Position numbers and translations under genes: made by a program
Part shown: in pieces, positions 17,865-28,500 of the stretch
Layout: every line of letters starts with the position of its first letter
Position numbering within the stretch: position 1 is the stretch's first letter
NCBI GenBank assembly: GCA_963977415.1
Contig: CAXBOS010000007.1
Span: forward strand, 124,001 to 188,000
DNA length: 64,000 nucleotides
DNA from: Croceimicrobium sp963977415
GTDB taxonomy: Bacteria; Bacteroidota; Bacteroidia; Flavobacteriales; Schleiferiaceae
Direction: 5' to 3'
The notes under the pieces: model-generated
What the model saw: only the letters and a program-made list of their open reading frames with translations
What the model was told of the DNA's origin: nothing
Databases searched by the model: none

Positions 17865-17935
17865 ACAAAAAAAGTTTTTTTTTATTTCTAAAAACGCTAA
17901 CTAATAAAAGAATCACCCCACCCTTAATGACGCTT

Positions 17936-17952
17936 GGGGGTCTATACCCCCC
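17936..17952. promoter_or_regulatory. G5/C6 hairpin before the 110-aa gene
   Basis: GGGGG, loop TCTATA, CCCCCC in an otherwise AT-rich leader, ~45 bp before the next gene. A C-tract/G-tract palindrome also lies upstream of the Sak4-like gene in element 2 (around 42563-42575). Function unknown; a regulator site or a folded leader are both possible. Confidence 0.4.
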
Positions 17953-17997
17953 ATGTTTAAGCTCAGCAATAGTATTAACTAAAAAATCCAAAAAATT

Positions 17998-18330
17998 ATG
18001 GTACGAGTTATTGCATACCACGAGAACACCAATCTCGCTGGTGAAAAGTTTTATTCCTTAAGTATTCAAGGTGGTATCGAAATGGTAAAATCGAAAGAGT
18101 CTGGTAATTTCTATGCGACAGCTAGAAAAACACGAATCACTACCACCTTTGATGAAGCAACTTGTCAAAGTCTAATAGGTGAAAGCCTTACTGGCTCTAT
18201 TCAAAAGGTCGAATGCGAACCCTATGAATATACTGTTCCAGAAAGCGGTGAAGTCATTACGATGCACCACACCTTTACCTACATGCCTGATGAGCTTCAA
18301 TCTGCTGAAGCGGCTGTCTTAGCTGACTAG
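17998..18330 (+). CDS. Hypothetical 110-aa protein upstream of the Sak4-like gene
   Basis: A small soluble protein, mostly beta by pattern (MVRVIAYHENTN, FYSLSIQGGIEMV, FYATARKTRITTTF). It has no recognisable motif and an acidic C-terminus. It is followed by an intrinsic terminator and then, after ~60 bp, by the Sak4-like/DUF3871 pair. It may be a single-strand-DNA or recombination accessory protein by neighbourhood, but nothing in the residues proves that. It begins ~45 bp after the G/C hairpin. No counterpart was found in element 2. Confidence 0.6.
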   Translation: MVRVIAYHENTNLAGEKFYSLSIQGGIEMVKSKESGNFYATARKTRITTTFDEATCQSLIGESLTGSIQKVECEPYEYTVPESGEVITMHHTFTYMPDELQSAEAAVLAD

Positions 18331-18338
18331 CCATAATT

Positions 18339-18366
18339 GCACCTGCTGAAAAGTGGGTGCTTTTTC
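18339..18366 (+). terminator. Intrinsic terminator after the 110-aa gene
   Basis: GCACC (18339-18343) pairs with GGTGC (18356-18360), followed by TTTTTC. It separates the 110-aa gene from the Sak4-like operon, possibly as a partial terminator. Confidence 0.6.
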
Positions 18367-18425
18367 TTTCTATCAATTGTTAGCCTAGCTACCAAATTAT
18401 ATAAACCCTAATATTTTATAACAGA

Positions 18426-19265
18426 ATGAACTTACGAAAAGCTAATCGAGGGCACTCGAAAATAAAATGCGCTTTACAAGGCCCAAGTGGCTCTGGTAAA
18501 ACCTATTCAGCCCTATTAATGGCTAGAGGATTATGTGATAGCTGGAATGAAGTAGTCGTTATTGATACGGAAAATAACTCCGCTGATCTGTACTCACATC
18601 TTGGTGATTACAATGTATATGATCTTAGACCACCTTTCACCCCTGAAAACTATATTAAAGCTATTCAGGACTGCAAAAACGCTGACATGAAGGTTATCGT
18701 CATTGATTCACTTTCACACGAATGGGAGGGTTCTGGTGGTATACTTACCACGCATAGTGCTATGGCAGGTAACTCCTTTACCAATTGGTCAAAGTTAACT
18801 CCACGTCATAATGCCTTTGTCAATACTATTTTACAAACGGACTGCCACATTATTGGTACGCTACGCACGAAACAAGACTACGTTCTTACAGAGAAAAATG
18901 GTAAGCAAGTTCCTGAAAAAGTGGGTTTAAAATCAATAACCCGTGACGGTATGGATTACGAATTTACTGTGGTTTTTGATTTAGATATCAAGCATCAAGC
19001 AGTTTCCTCTAAAGATCGTACTGGGCTATTTGCCAAAACGCCTCAATTTGAAATAAACACCAATACAGGTGAAATTATTCGTGCTTGGTGCGGTAAAGCT
19101 CTTACTAGCGAGGAACTGCAACTAAAGATTGATGAAACCTTTGATTTAGAAGAGCTACGACTTCTTTATAGCCAAAATCCTCAGCATCAAAACGAACTCC
19201 AAAATTATTTTTCTAAACGACGCATTGAAATTCAAGAAAATGGAAATACTATCCCTCAAAACTAA
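18426..19265 (+). CDS. RecA-like P-loop ATPase (Sak4-like recombination protein), element 1
   Basis: A 279-aa RecA-fold ATPase of the phage Sak4-like type. Walker A is GPSGSGKTYSAL (~20-31), followed by VVVIDTENNSADLYSHL, Walker B VIVIDSLSHEW, and an alpha/beta core through TLRTKQDYVL. Sak4-like proteins support single-strand annealing or recombination in phages and mobile elements. The stop overlaps the start of the DUF3871 gene by 26 bp. The protein is a close paralogue of 42752-43588 in element 2, with long identical stretches such as HEWEG, FTNWSKLTPRHNAF and KQDYVLTEKNGKQVPEKVG. That is strong evidence for a shared backbone. Confidence 0.8.
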   Translation: MNLRKANRGHSKIKCALQGPSGSGKTYSALLMARGLCDSWNEVVVIDTENNSADLYSHLGDYNVYDLRPPFTPENYIKAIQDCKNADMKVIVIDSLSHEWEGSGGILTTHSAMAGNSFTNWSKLTPRHNAFVNTILQTDCHIIGTLRTKQDYVLTEKNGKQVPEKVGLKSITRDGMDYEFTVVFDLDIKHQAVSSKDRTGLFAKTPQFEINTNTGEIIRAWCGKALTSEELQLKIDETFDLEELRLLYSQNPQHQNELQNYFSKRRIEIQENGNTIPQN

Positions 19266-20175
19266 CGAAGGCTTTATAGAAGCCAACACACAATCTATCG
19301 ATCTTCCTCTTTTACAAGAGCAAACGATTATACCTGCTTTTGCAAAAGACAACGAGTCTACTATTAGCCATATTGACTTTGTAGAAAATGTATACGAAGC
19401 AGTAAGTCACGTGTTTCCCACTGAATCCATATCTGAGCCTACTGTAAAAGTATCTCACCCTATTAGAGGCAGAGTGCCAGAAGCGAAAGGAAAGCCCGCT
19501 AAAGAGCTTCTAGAGCATGAGAAAACCCTCTATTACGAGCGTATGGCCTTCATGATTGAAATACCGAGTATACAGGCTAAAATTGGTGACGATAGAATCT
19601 CACTTAGTGTAGGTGGCGTAAGGGCTTACAACCTAGAAAACCTCTACAACAAGAAGAGCCCTGAGAAATTTAAAATCTTTATTGGTTTTAAAAATTGGGT
19701 ATGCACGAATCTATGCGTTTCCACGGATGGTTTTTTATCTGATTTAAGGGTAAGCTCTCTCCATGATCTAATGGAAAAAGCTGTAAATCTCTTTCAGTCC
19801 TTCAATATTGATCGCGAAGTGCAGCAAATGCAACAAATGCAACGCACTCAAATAGACCATGAGCAATTTGCCCACATTATTGGACGAGCAAAGCAGTATT
19901 TAAATCTACCCAAGGATTTAAAAGCTACGAAGGAAAATTTCCCTTTAGGAGACAGTCAGCTTAGCCAGATGATTCGTGAGTACTATCAAGCAGGTGATGA
20001 ACCCACAATTAACCTTTGGGACTTTTACAACCTGATGACTTCTGCGAATAAAAGCAGCTATATCGACTCTCATGTAGATCGTGTGGTTGAAAGCTTTCGC
20101 TTTACTCAAAGCCTAGGGAATTCGCTAGAAAACCAACTACCCAACTGGTACACTCATTCCATTTATAATAACTAA
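19240..20175 (+). CDS. DUF3871-family protein, element 1
   Basis: A 311-aa protein of the DUF3871 type found on Bacteroidota mobile elements. Conserved blocks are LQEQTIIPAFAKDN, VSHPIRGR-x-PEAKGKPA, MAFMIE-x-PS, SVGGVRAYNLENLY and NWVCTNLCVSTDG, ending with LWDFYNLMT. The frame is open from a TTG at 19225; I choose the ATG at 19240 because the paralogue in element 2 starts at the equivalent methionine (MEVLSL). It overlaps the Sak4-like gene, so the two are probably made together and may act together. Function unknown. The Cys-containing central block suggests a conserved fold rather than a secreted protein. Confidence 0.78.
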   Translation: MEILSLKTNEGFIEANTQSIDLPLLQEQTIIPAFAKDNESTISHIDFVENVYEAVSHVFPTESISEPTVKVSHPIRGRVPEAKGKPAKELLEHEKTLYYERMAFMIEIPSIQAKIGDDRISLSVGGVRAYNLENLYNKKSPEKFKIFIGFKNWVCTNLCVSTDGFLSDLRVSSLHDLMEKAVNLFQSFNIDREVQQMQQMQRTQIDHEQFAHIIGRAKQYLNLPKDLKATKENFPLGDSQLSQMIREYYQAGDEPTINLWDFYNLMTSANKSSYIDSHVDRVVESFRFTQSLGNSLENQLPNWYTHSIYNN

Positions 20176-20177
20176 TA

Positions 20178-20408
20178 ATGCCTGATCTGCCTGTCGGGAT
20201 TAGACGGACTTCTATCTTGGTTTATAAGAATAATCAGGGTTTAGTTCGTCTATTCTGCCCCTTTAAAGTAATAGCCATGCTAGCTATAAAAGGTCAATCT
20301 CCTGGAGCTAGCTTCATAGTAGAATACGTGCAGTTCAATCCCAATTTGCCCTTTTTTAAAATAGAAAATGAGCTATTACCGTGCTACTACTTCGCTATTA
20401 TCATATAG
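20178..20408 (+). CDS. Small hypothetical protein downstream of DUF3871
   Basis: A 76-aa frame starting 2 bp after the DUF3871 stop. It reads VRLFCPFKVIAM near the middle, followed by a PFFKIENELLPCYYFAI end. Short proteins with a PF-x-V strand and a Tyr-rich end are common near mobile genes in Bacteroidota. The tight spacing supports translation with the upstream gene. No counterpart follows the element 2 copy, where a terminator comes directly after. It may be a real small protein, but it rests only on frame and position. Confidence 0.42.
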   Translation: MPDLPVGIRRTSILVYKNNQGLVRLFCPFKVIAMLAIKGQSPGASFIVEYVQFNPNLPFFKIENELLPCYYFAIII

Positions 20409-20837
20409 GTTATGCTGTATTTCTTCATTAGCTTCTTTGAGAAGGTTTCCTATTTTAAAAAACCACTGAAAGCAAGCTATTAGAGCGGAACTCTTAAAAA
20501 TCCAACAGCTCAGATAAGGAAATTTCTAAACCCTGAGCCACTTTTTATTAAAGCAGGTAGGATTCGCTCTGCCTGCTTTTATGTTTTCATTAACAACCAA
20601 TACCAGCCCACTTATTTATAGAAAAAATGATAACAGATTACGATGGTAGTAGCTCTTTTAACTTGAATTGACTTTTATTTTACATGAGCACTATAATTCC
20701 GATTAGTTAGTAAAAATAGTGCGCCAGTCTTTTGAAATTAAGATATAAGTTCGAAGTCTAAAATTTAGATTGGCTCATGATTACCTAATCATTGCGGTCA
20801 ACAGAAAGGAAAATAATGAATTTTAAGTGAGTACTGA
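20409..20837. other. Spacer between Sak4/DUF3871 operon and T9SS-Rhs cluster
   Basis: A 429-bp AT-rich gap. It holds an intrinsic terminator (20551-20582) and, beyond it, the presumed promoter region of the T9SS-Rhs operon. No gene, repeat or clear promoter box was recognised. Confidence 0.5.
20551..20582 (+). terminator. Intrinsic terminator after the DUF3871 region
   Basis: AAAGCAGGTAG (20551-20561) pairs with CTGCCTGCTTT (20570-20580) apart from one G-T pair; loop GATTCGCT, then T-rich sequence. Confidence 0.8.
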
Positions 20838-22523
20838 ATGAAACCTACCGGGCAACTACAATTCAAATTTCAAAAACTTTTAGCTCTGCTGCTAATTGTT
20901 ATTCCGTCCTTAGTTTTTGGGCAATCTAGCCTAGGCCAACCAGATGTTTGGTTTTACGAACCAGCACCTTCTTACCATGCGAGTAATTTAAAAAAGCAAG
21001 CAATTGATTTAATTGGGAATCACCCAATTTTAAAGCAAGACTCAGTAATACGTGCTTTCAATAAAATTCAAGCTTTGCCTGAACGTGGATATAGTATTTT
21101 TTTAGTAGTACGTCCGCTTTATCAAAATATTTCAGGGAAAAGCTATGTGCGATTTAAGGGACTAGAGATTACAGATTCCAAAATAATGTATCGAGGGGCA
21201 GGGAGAGAATTTAATCCAGATAAAAACAAACCTTTAATCTTATCTGCTTCATTTCCCGCCAGCACGAGAAGAGGAGGTCAATTAGCTAGTCCAACGATTG
21301 ACACGACTATGTTTAAAGTGTCTGAAATCATCGCCTATAACCGACTTTTCACCAAAGAAGAGCTTCGCTTAATGGAGGCTTATCTTTCTTTAAAGTATTC
21401 TATACCAACAACCAAGAACGACAATAAAACATTAAGAAGATATCCAACAGATAGCGTTAATAGCAGCTATTGGACGCCAAAGCAGGATAAAATATATGAT
21501 CGCGAAGTTATTGCTCTAGGTAATTTCAGCTTCTCTGGCATTCAGCAAAGTCAGACCATAGCATATCACGACGATTCTTTAATAGTTGCGCTTGACACCA
21601 TTGTTCCCTTTGGTCAAATGCCACAGCAATATTTACAAGAAAGAGCTTTTATGATTCTTTCAAAACGGATAGATCAAAGCATTGTATATGATTGTGAGCT
21701 ACATCTAAACCAGCAGTTTCCCATTACGGCTTGGCGAATGCGGACCAAAAATTTTCATGGCACAGCTGATAGTTTAAGACTTTATTATCCCAATCATCAA
21801 GCTTCTTCCTTTACTGATACTTTAATTTTAACGGATGGATTAGACACCATTAACTTAAAAGTAGAGCAATTAGGCTCTGACTTAAAAATCGCTTTGGCGC
21901 TTGCCAATATTTTACCAAATCGACTCTATCGCTTTCGCGTAAAAAGTAATCTTTGTGATGACACCGCAAGTATTGGCTTAAGCCCTTTAGAACCAGGATT
22001 AATGGCACTAAATGTAGATCCATTTTTACTTCCTCTACAGGTAAAAGTAAATGCCGTCGATGGATCAATGCAAGTAGATACACTAATGTATGAAACACCG
22101 CTCTTGATAAGGCCGGGGTCAGAACAGTATGCTATTTGGGTGGAAAATGAAAATGGTGATTTGCAAAGCGAATTTCTAATTGCGGGTTCAGACACAAGTC
22201 AACAGGATATTCAGTTTGTAGAATCAGGCAAGCTATCTAAGGAGGAATTAGCTTCCTTTCAGCAACGAGTATTGGTCTATCCCAACCCAGGCTTTACAGG
22301 TGAGGAAGCCTTTTTTGAATTCCATCGCTTTTCTATTGATGAACCAATTAAGGTAAGTGTATTCGACCCCCAAGGTAAGCTGATACACCAAGAGGAACTT
22401 AAGGTGATCACCCCACAGCATAAATGGTCCTACACCTTAGGGCTGCCAGGTTACTACAGCTTTGTTTTTAGTAACGCCTCAAAAACCTTTACCAAAAAAC
22501 TAACCGTTCAAAAACGCTTCTAG
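20838..22523 (+). CDS. Secreted protein with T9SS type A sorting domain, partner of the Rhs protein
   Basis: A 561-aa exported protein. Signal peptide: basic start, then LLALLLIVIPSLVFGQ (cleavage likely near residue 29). A central LamG/concanavalin-like region ends in IIAYNRLFTKEELRLMEAYL, which often closes such domains in Bacteroidota surface proteins. The last ~85 residues form a Por-secretion C-terminal domain: VYPNPG, then VSVFDPQGKLIH, GYYSFVF and KKLTVQ. The Rhs gene begins 5 bp after its stop, so the two are one operon. I infer that it is exported by the type IX system and may carry, anchor or expose the giant Rhs protein, which has no visible T9SS domain of its own. Confidence 0.85.
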   Translation: MKPTGQLQFKFQKLLALLLIVIPSLVFGQSSLGQPDVWFYEPAPSYHASNLKKQAIDLIGNHPILKQDSVIRAFNKIQALPERGYSIFLVVRPLYQNISGKSYVRFKGLEITDSKIMYRGAGREFNPDKNKPLILSASFPASTRRGGQLASPTIDTTMFKVSEIIAYNRLFTKEELRLMEAYLSLKYSIPTTKNDNKTLRRYPTDSVNSSYWTPKQDKIYDREVIALGNFSFSGIQQSQTIAYHDDSLIVALDTIVPFGQMPQQYLQERAFMILSKRIDQSIVYDCELHLNQQFPITAWRMRTKNFHGTADSLRLYYPNHQASSFTDTLILTDGLDTINLKVEQLGSDLKIALALANILPNRLYRFRVKSNLCDDTASIGLSPLEPGLMALNVDPFLLPLQVKVNAVDGSMQVDTLMYETPLLIRPGSEQYAIWVENENGDLQSEFLIAGSDTSQQDIQFVESGKLSKEELASFQQRVLVYPNPGFTGEEAFFEFHRFSIDEPIKVSVFDPQGKLIHQEELKVITPQHKWSYTLGLPGYYSFVFSNASKTFTKKLTVQKRF

Positions 22524-22528
22524 ATTTT

Positions 22529-25500
22529 ATGAAAACTGATCACATAACTCGTTTTGCATCCTTGCTCCTGGTTTTTTTCTTTTTGTCTAATGACCTAGTA
22601 GCAAGTGCACGTGCATTAGCCAATTGGAAGCATTTGCAAATCGGCACCTCTGCTAAAGAAGTTCTATCACCCAAATATCCAAGCTTAATAAATGCTCCTG
22701 CGGTTCACGAGAATGAAGCTGAAGCAGGAGAAAGTCCCACTAAAACAAGTGTAGCATTAAAACCAACACTTGACAAAAACACCATAGAGTTCCCTGCTAT
22801 TGAGGCCACAGCACATTTGGGGATGGAGGTAAATATGCCATTAAATGATCCAAGAGATGATATATTCAATTTTCAATTGCCAGAAGACTTGGATTTCAAT
22901 AATTGGACTTCAGCCTATTTGATTTACGAAGTAAAAGGATTGAAGGATGGTAAAGGTCTTGCAAAAAGCTTAAACTCCAATGAAACTTTTGGAACCAGAA
23001 ATTTGGAGAAGTCCGAAACTTGGCATACCGTCCTAGAAAAAGTTAGCCCTCAAGACCTAAAAGTTGGGTTAAACTATTTAAGGTTTACCATGCCTAGCGC
23101 TACTGGAATTAGTGCAGAAGTGAAAAATGTAAAGATTCGACTTTCGGCCCTTCCTGACAATGAAATACAAAGCCCTAGACTGGAAAGGATTAAAACAACG
23201 GATTTAGATTATTTTAAATCTATTCCCGCGCTTGATGAGGGCTATGCCTATCAGTTGAGAGAAGTTGAAATGCCCGTTCTACCAGAAGGTCTTATAAATA
23301 TTACTGGCGGTGCCAAAGCATATCAGCCATCCATGGATGTGGTGAATAGTGCTGAATTTATTGGTTTTAAAATCAATATGGCTTCTCTTACCTCGCAAAG
23401 AAGTTTGAGTGAATTACAAGTCTTTTATTTTGATTATCAAAGGAAAGCTTGGCAAGGGGTAGAAATTGATTCGATTGATACCCATGGTGAAATTGCTTTT
23501 GTCCCCAATAAAGGACAAACCCAATATTTTGGGGCTTTATTAAAGTCGCCTGAAATGCCTGAGGCTAGTGCTTTTGCACCAACTATGATACAGGGCATTG
23601 AAGCAGCTAACCCTGCAGAAGGCATGAATATTATGCAACCTCCCAGTATTAGCAGAAAGGGAGAAGCAAATATTACTTACCCGCTTGATATACCATCAGG
23701 TAGAAAAGGAATGCAGCCAAATCTAGCTTTATCTTATAATTCAGATGGTGGAAGTTCTTGGGCAGGCTATGGTTGGGACATCTCAATTTCAAGTATTTCT
23801 GTGGATACAAAATGGGGTGCACCAGTATTTAAGTCGTCTGAGCAGTCTGAAATGTATATCATGGATGGGAATCCATTAATTGAAGAAGGTGGTGAAAGGG
23901 CTAATCGAAGCGTTTCAGCTAGAAAAGTTACTGGAACTACTTATTTTTTCACCAAGAGAGCAACCACTTTCAATAAAGTTGTACGAAAAGGGACGGATCC
24001 GACAAATTATTATTGGGAAGTCACTAATGCAGAGGGTGTTAAATTCATCTATGGCAAGTATAGCCAGAGCTACACTTTCGACAAGGGCGAGGGTAGCAGG
24101 CCTCTTAAAAACCATGAGCCTTTATTAAGAGATGCTGACAGTAACATTGTAAAATGGGGTTTAACAGAAGTTTTAGATGTTGATGGAAATAATGTTGTTT
24201 ACTCCTATTCAAAACAATATATCATCAACCCAAATACAGTACAAACACCTGCTTTATTAGCCTATAGCTGGTACCCTAATAGTATTTTTTATACGGGTTC
24301 GGGTAATCGCCTAGGCCATTATATGATAGATTTTGAAGCCGATATTGAAAGAGTTGATGCTAGACTAAGTGGCAGATATGGCATTAAGGTCTTGGATCAT
24401 AAACTTCTTAAGAATGTTAAGGTTAGATTTAAAGAAGAAGGATCTGCCACCTATAGCACTATTTTAAAGTCCTATGGCCTGACACATACAAATGAACAAG
24501 AGGGGAATTTATGGCAATGGAAGTCAATGCTGTTAGAGTTGAAAGAATTTAGGGGTACTAATTTGCAGCTCTTTACAACCCATGAAATGGAATACTACCC
24601 TTCAGATGTGACTTTTACTGCTCCAACAGAAAAAACAGAGATTGAAGTTAATTCATTGAACAATAGTTTCTTAGGTTCTGTGGCATTAGATGCAGTTGCA
24701 AGAATGCCCACTACCGCGTCCCTTGGAAGGATTTTCGCACCATCTCCTTTAGGCTCGAAAAATACTTCTACACATTCTTTCCATGCAAATCCTGGAATTG
24801 GCATTGTGCCAGGTGTATATGTAACTCCGGACAAGAATTTTACTTTTAGTGTAAAAGTAGGCGGCTCAAATAGCACAACTAACGTTCAAACTTCTTGGCA
24901 AGATGTAGATGCTGATGGATTACCTGATTTAATTACGAAAGAAAGAAGGCAAGGCAAGGATAAACTTTACTATCAACCCTTGCGGTCAAATTCAAATATG
25001 TATTTCTTAGGTAGTAGAAGAACTATCAATACATCCGAAATATCAAGTACTCACAGGGCTGATTTCAACATTGGCTTTGAATCCTTAGTGAACTTATACG
25101 CCTTTCAAGCTTCTTACGGATTAAATTGGAATGATCATAGTACTTATACTGATAGTTACTTGATAGATTACAATGCTGATGGAGTATTGGATTTAGTAAA
25201 AAAGAGCATAGGAAATAAGACTTTCGTTCATTTTGGATCATTAGATGAACTTGGTAATTTGAGTTTCGAAATCGGTAGTGGAAATAGTTTGAGTCCTACT
25301 TTACAAGTTGGTCCTAGGCCGCTTATCACTGATGATCCAGTAGATGCCAAAATGGGCTCTGAAATAGTTCGAATTTGGGAGGCACCAGAAAGTGGAATTA
25401 TAGACATAACAGGACAAGCGAATCTTACAAATGATGCTGACGGTGAGGTTGAGATAGCAATTCAATATAACAATACCTATCTAACTGGTGGATTCTCGAC

Positions 25501-28500
25501 TATAAATTCAACCAACCCAACATCAGCAAGCTACCCCAATCTTGCAGTTACTAAAGGAGATAAAATTATGTTTCGTGTTCGGTCAGGCCTAGATAGTTAT
25601 GAAGACTTAATTGAATGGGATCCTAGGATTTTTTACACTTCTAGCGCCAATTTAATTGAACAATTAGATGGCGCAGGTAATGAATTGCTTAATACATCGG
25701 CATCAGATGGGTTTCTTCTTTCAGGTGGCGAGGCTATAGTTGTAAAAGGCGACAATAGTGTAAAAATTGATTGGCCTTCAATTGCACTAGATGGGTTTAG
25801 TGATGATATTCAGTTTAGAATCAGAATTGAAGCTTACGATCGGCTTAACACAAGCGATACAACAGCAATTTTTCGAGAAACTTATGTCAACTCGGTAAAT
25901 ACTCTACAAGGGTCTAAAGTGATTTCAGCTAGTCCATCCGATTTTAGCGGGTTAAATCTTAATTCGAATATCTTAAACCAATTAGGGCAACAATTTGTAC
26001 CTTTTGAGTTCTTAGATTCTTATGATGAAACTCAACTTCAGGGCATAACTATTAATTTACGTTTTGGCATTTTTTCAACATCCAACGTAAAATGGAATGA
26101 TGTAAATTTGGATTGGAGGCCAGAAGTAACAATAACTAGTGAAGGCTGCGGCTTAGGAGAAAGTCAAGTTTTTTACCCAACAATTAATTACCAGACCTAC
26201 AATCATTTTGTTGAAACAATGGAGCCCGAAAGCTTCAATGGATTTGCAGGATTACATCGAGTTTGGCCTACTTTTCCGTCTCAGGGTATTATTGCAAGTG
26301 CTTTTTCTAACATTGGCAATCAAAGCCTTTCAGCCTTTCTCACAGTAAAATCAAATGAAACTTTGGTTACTAAAGCCAAAGTAGTGTTTAAACAAAATGG
26401 GCTTGTTGATGTCTTCAGCACAAATAGCGGGGGAGAAAGCATAAATCAAATTTTTTCTTCAACTGCCTTACAAGATTATTTTTCTTTTTTGCCTGAAGAA
26501 CTTTTAAACACCGAAGAAGTTTATCTCGAGTGGTTTAGTAGTTCGGAAATTCTTGTTCCACTTTTGCAAGCAACAAGGCTAAATTTAATTAGTATTGCTT
26601 CTGGCTCTGTTGTGAAAGGGAATTTAAATGATCAGATTTTTAACCGAAAGAAGAGTCTTCTAAATGATCATTGGTTGCACTGGGGAAGGTTTATGTGGAA
26701 CGACCTGGACATGCAAACCAACAATCCAATAGACCCGCTTGATCTTAAATTACAAACAGAGTCTATTGCCTTAGCAAATGATTTAAGTGAATTAGAAGAT
26801 CCCACTGAATCGAGCGACATTTCAAGTTTATTTAATACTCAAAATGAGCCTGAAATTAAATTCTTACCCCTTATTGCAGTCAGAGGAGAGCTTTCCACTT
26901 CAATTCGAAACTACATCAAAACAAATGTCAATGTCACATCTAATGGCGCTAAGTCATTAGACAGATTTTCTGCATTAAATTCGCACTCAGCTGAATACAG
27001 AGTTACAGGAATCGTGGCCCCTTGGCATTTAGTTGAGCCAGATCTCGAAATCACCCCGAGTTCAAATAGTCCAATTCTGCCTGATATGGTTCCAGCAATG
27101 AGAAATAAAACCACCTCATACACTCTTGCAGATAATTTCTACGCTGGAGTAAATGGCCTAGGTGAAAACGGCAATTTCGGGGTCTCGCGTCATATAGATG
27201 ACGCGGGCTTTTTCAATACTTCCGAAACCTTTATGAAAGACTTTAATGGTGATGGACATCCTGATATTTGGCAGAGCGACGATGTTGCAATCGTCTTTTC
27301 TGATTCTCGAGGAGGCTATCAAAATGGATTAGTGCCAATTTCTCAAGGACCTAAAACTGATAGTAGAAATTTATTTTCGGCCTCGGTTGGTCTAGGGGCA
27401 ACAATAAATATGCACCCTACAGTTATCAATTTTGATGATGAGCAAGATTCATCCCCTCTAATTAATGGCCAAATCAATAAAGGTATGAGCATTTCGAAGT
27501 CGATTGGTCAAACCACCGTTGATATGCAATGGGTTGACATCAATGGTGATGGGCTTCCTGACCGTATCGTTGAAAACACAAATTACTCAAATGGGAATAT
27601 TTTAGTTCGATATAATATTGGCACATCACTCGCTGCGGGAGAAGCTCTTATCCAAACCTATAGGAATACACTGGAACAAAATGCAAGTACAAGTTTAAGT
27701 TTCCCAACCAATTTTAAGGCTAATAAGCTCACTAACGTAACGGTTAATGCTTTAGACAGTGAAAAAACTACTGAACTGCCGATGGATGGAAGCTTCAATT
27801 TCGGCGTAGGTATTAATCGAACTAGCTCCCATGCTGAGTCTTTTTTTATAGATATAAATGGAGATGGCTTGGTTGATAGGGTTATTGAGAAAAATTTAGT
27901 TAAGGGGTATGACATTTTTCTAAATAAGGGGTTAGAGTTTTCCAATGACCCTATTACTCTTTCTGTCGTTCCTGACTATTTTAATAGTACCAACTCGGTT
28001 GCATTAAATATCGGTGGAGCGGCAACTGTAGGCATTCCGCTAGCAACAATTTTATTGACGACTTTAAAGGGAACAATAGGTGGAGGTTATACTTACGCCT
28101 ACTCGTCAGATCTTTCAAGCAGTTCATTTTCAGATGTTAATGGCGATGGTTATATTGACTTTTTAAAGACGGACTTTAATGAGGATTTAGAAGTGTACAT
28201 TAATAAAAACGGAAAATCCCTCAAATTAAAAAAAATAATCAATCCTTTAGGAGGTGCTTTTGCGATAGATTACGATTTCATAGGCCATAAAAATGGTTAT
28301 TACGCAGCTGAAGTTAAAGCGCCTGCAGGTTTTGGCATGGATAGCGAAGAAGTTCTTTGGGATATGCCACAGAGTAAATGGGTAATGTCTAAATTAGAAA
28401 TTTTCGATGGCTATGATCTAGTTGAAAACGGCAATGATCTCGATGGTAATGATTGCCAAAAATATACCTATCATTACGATGCAGGCATATACAGTAGAAG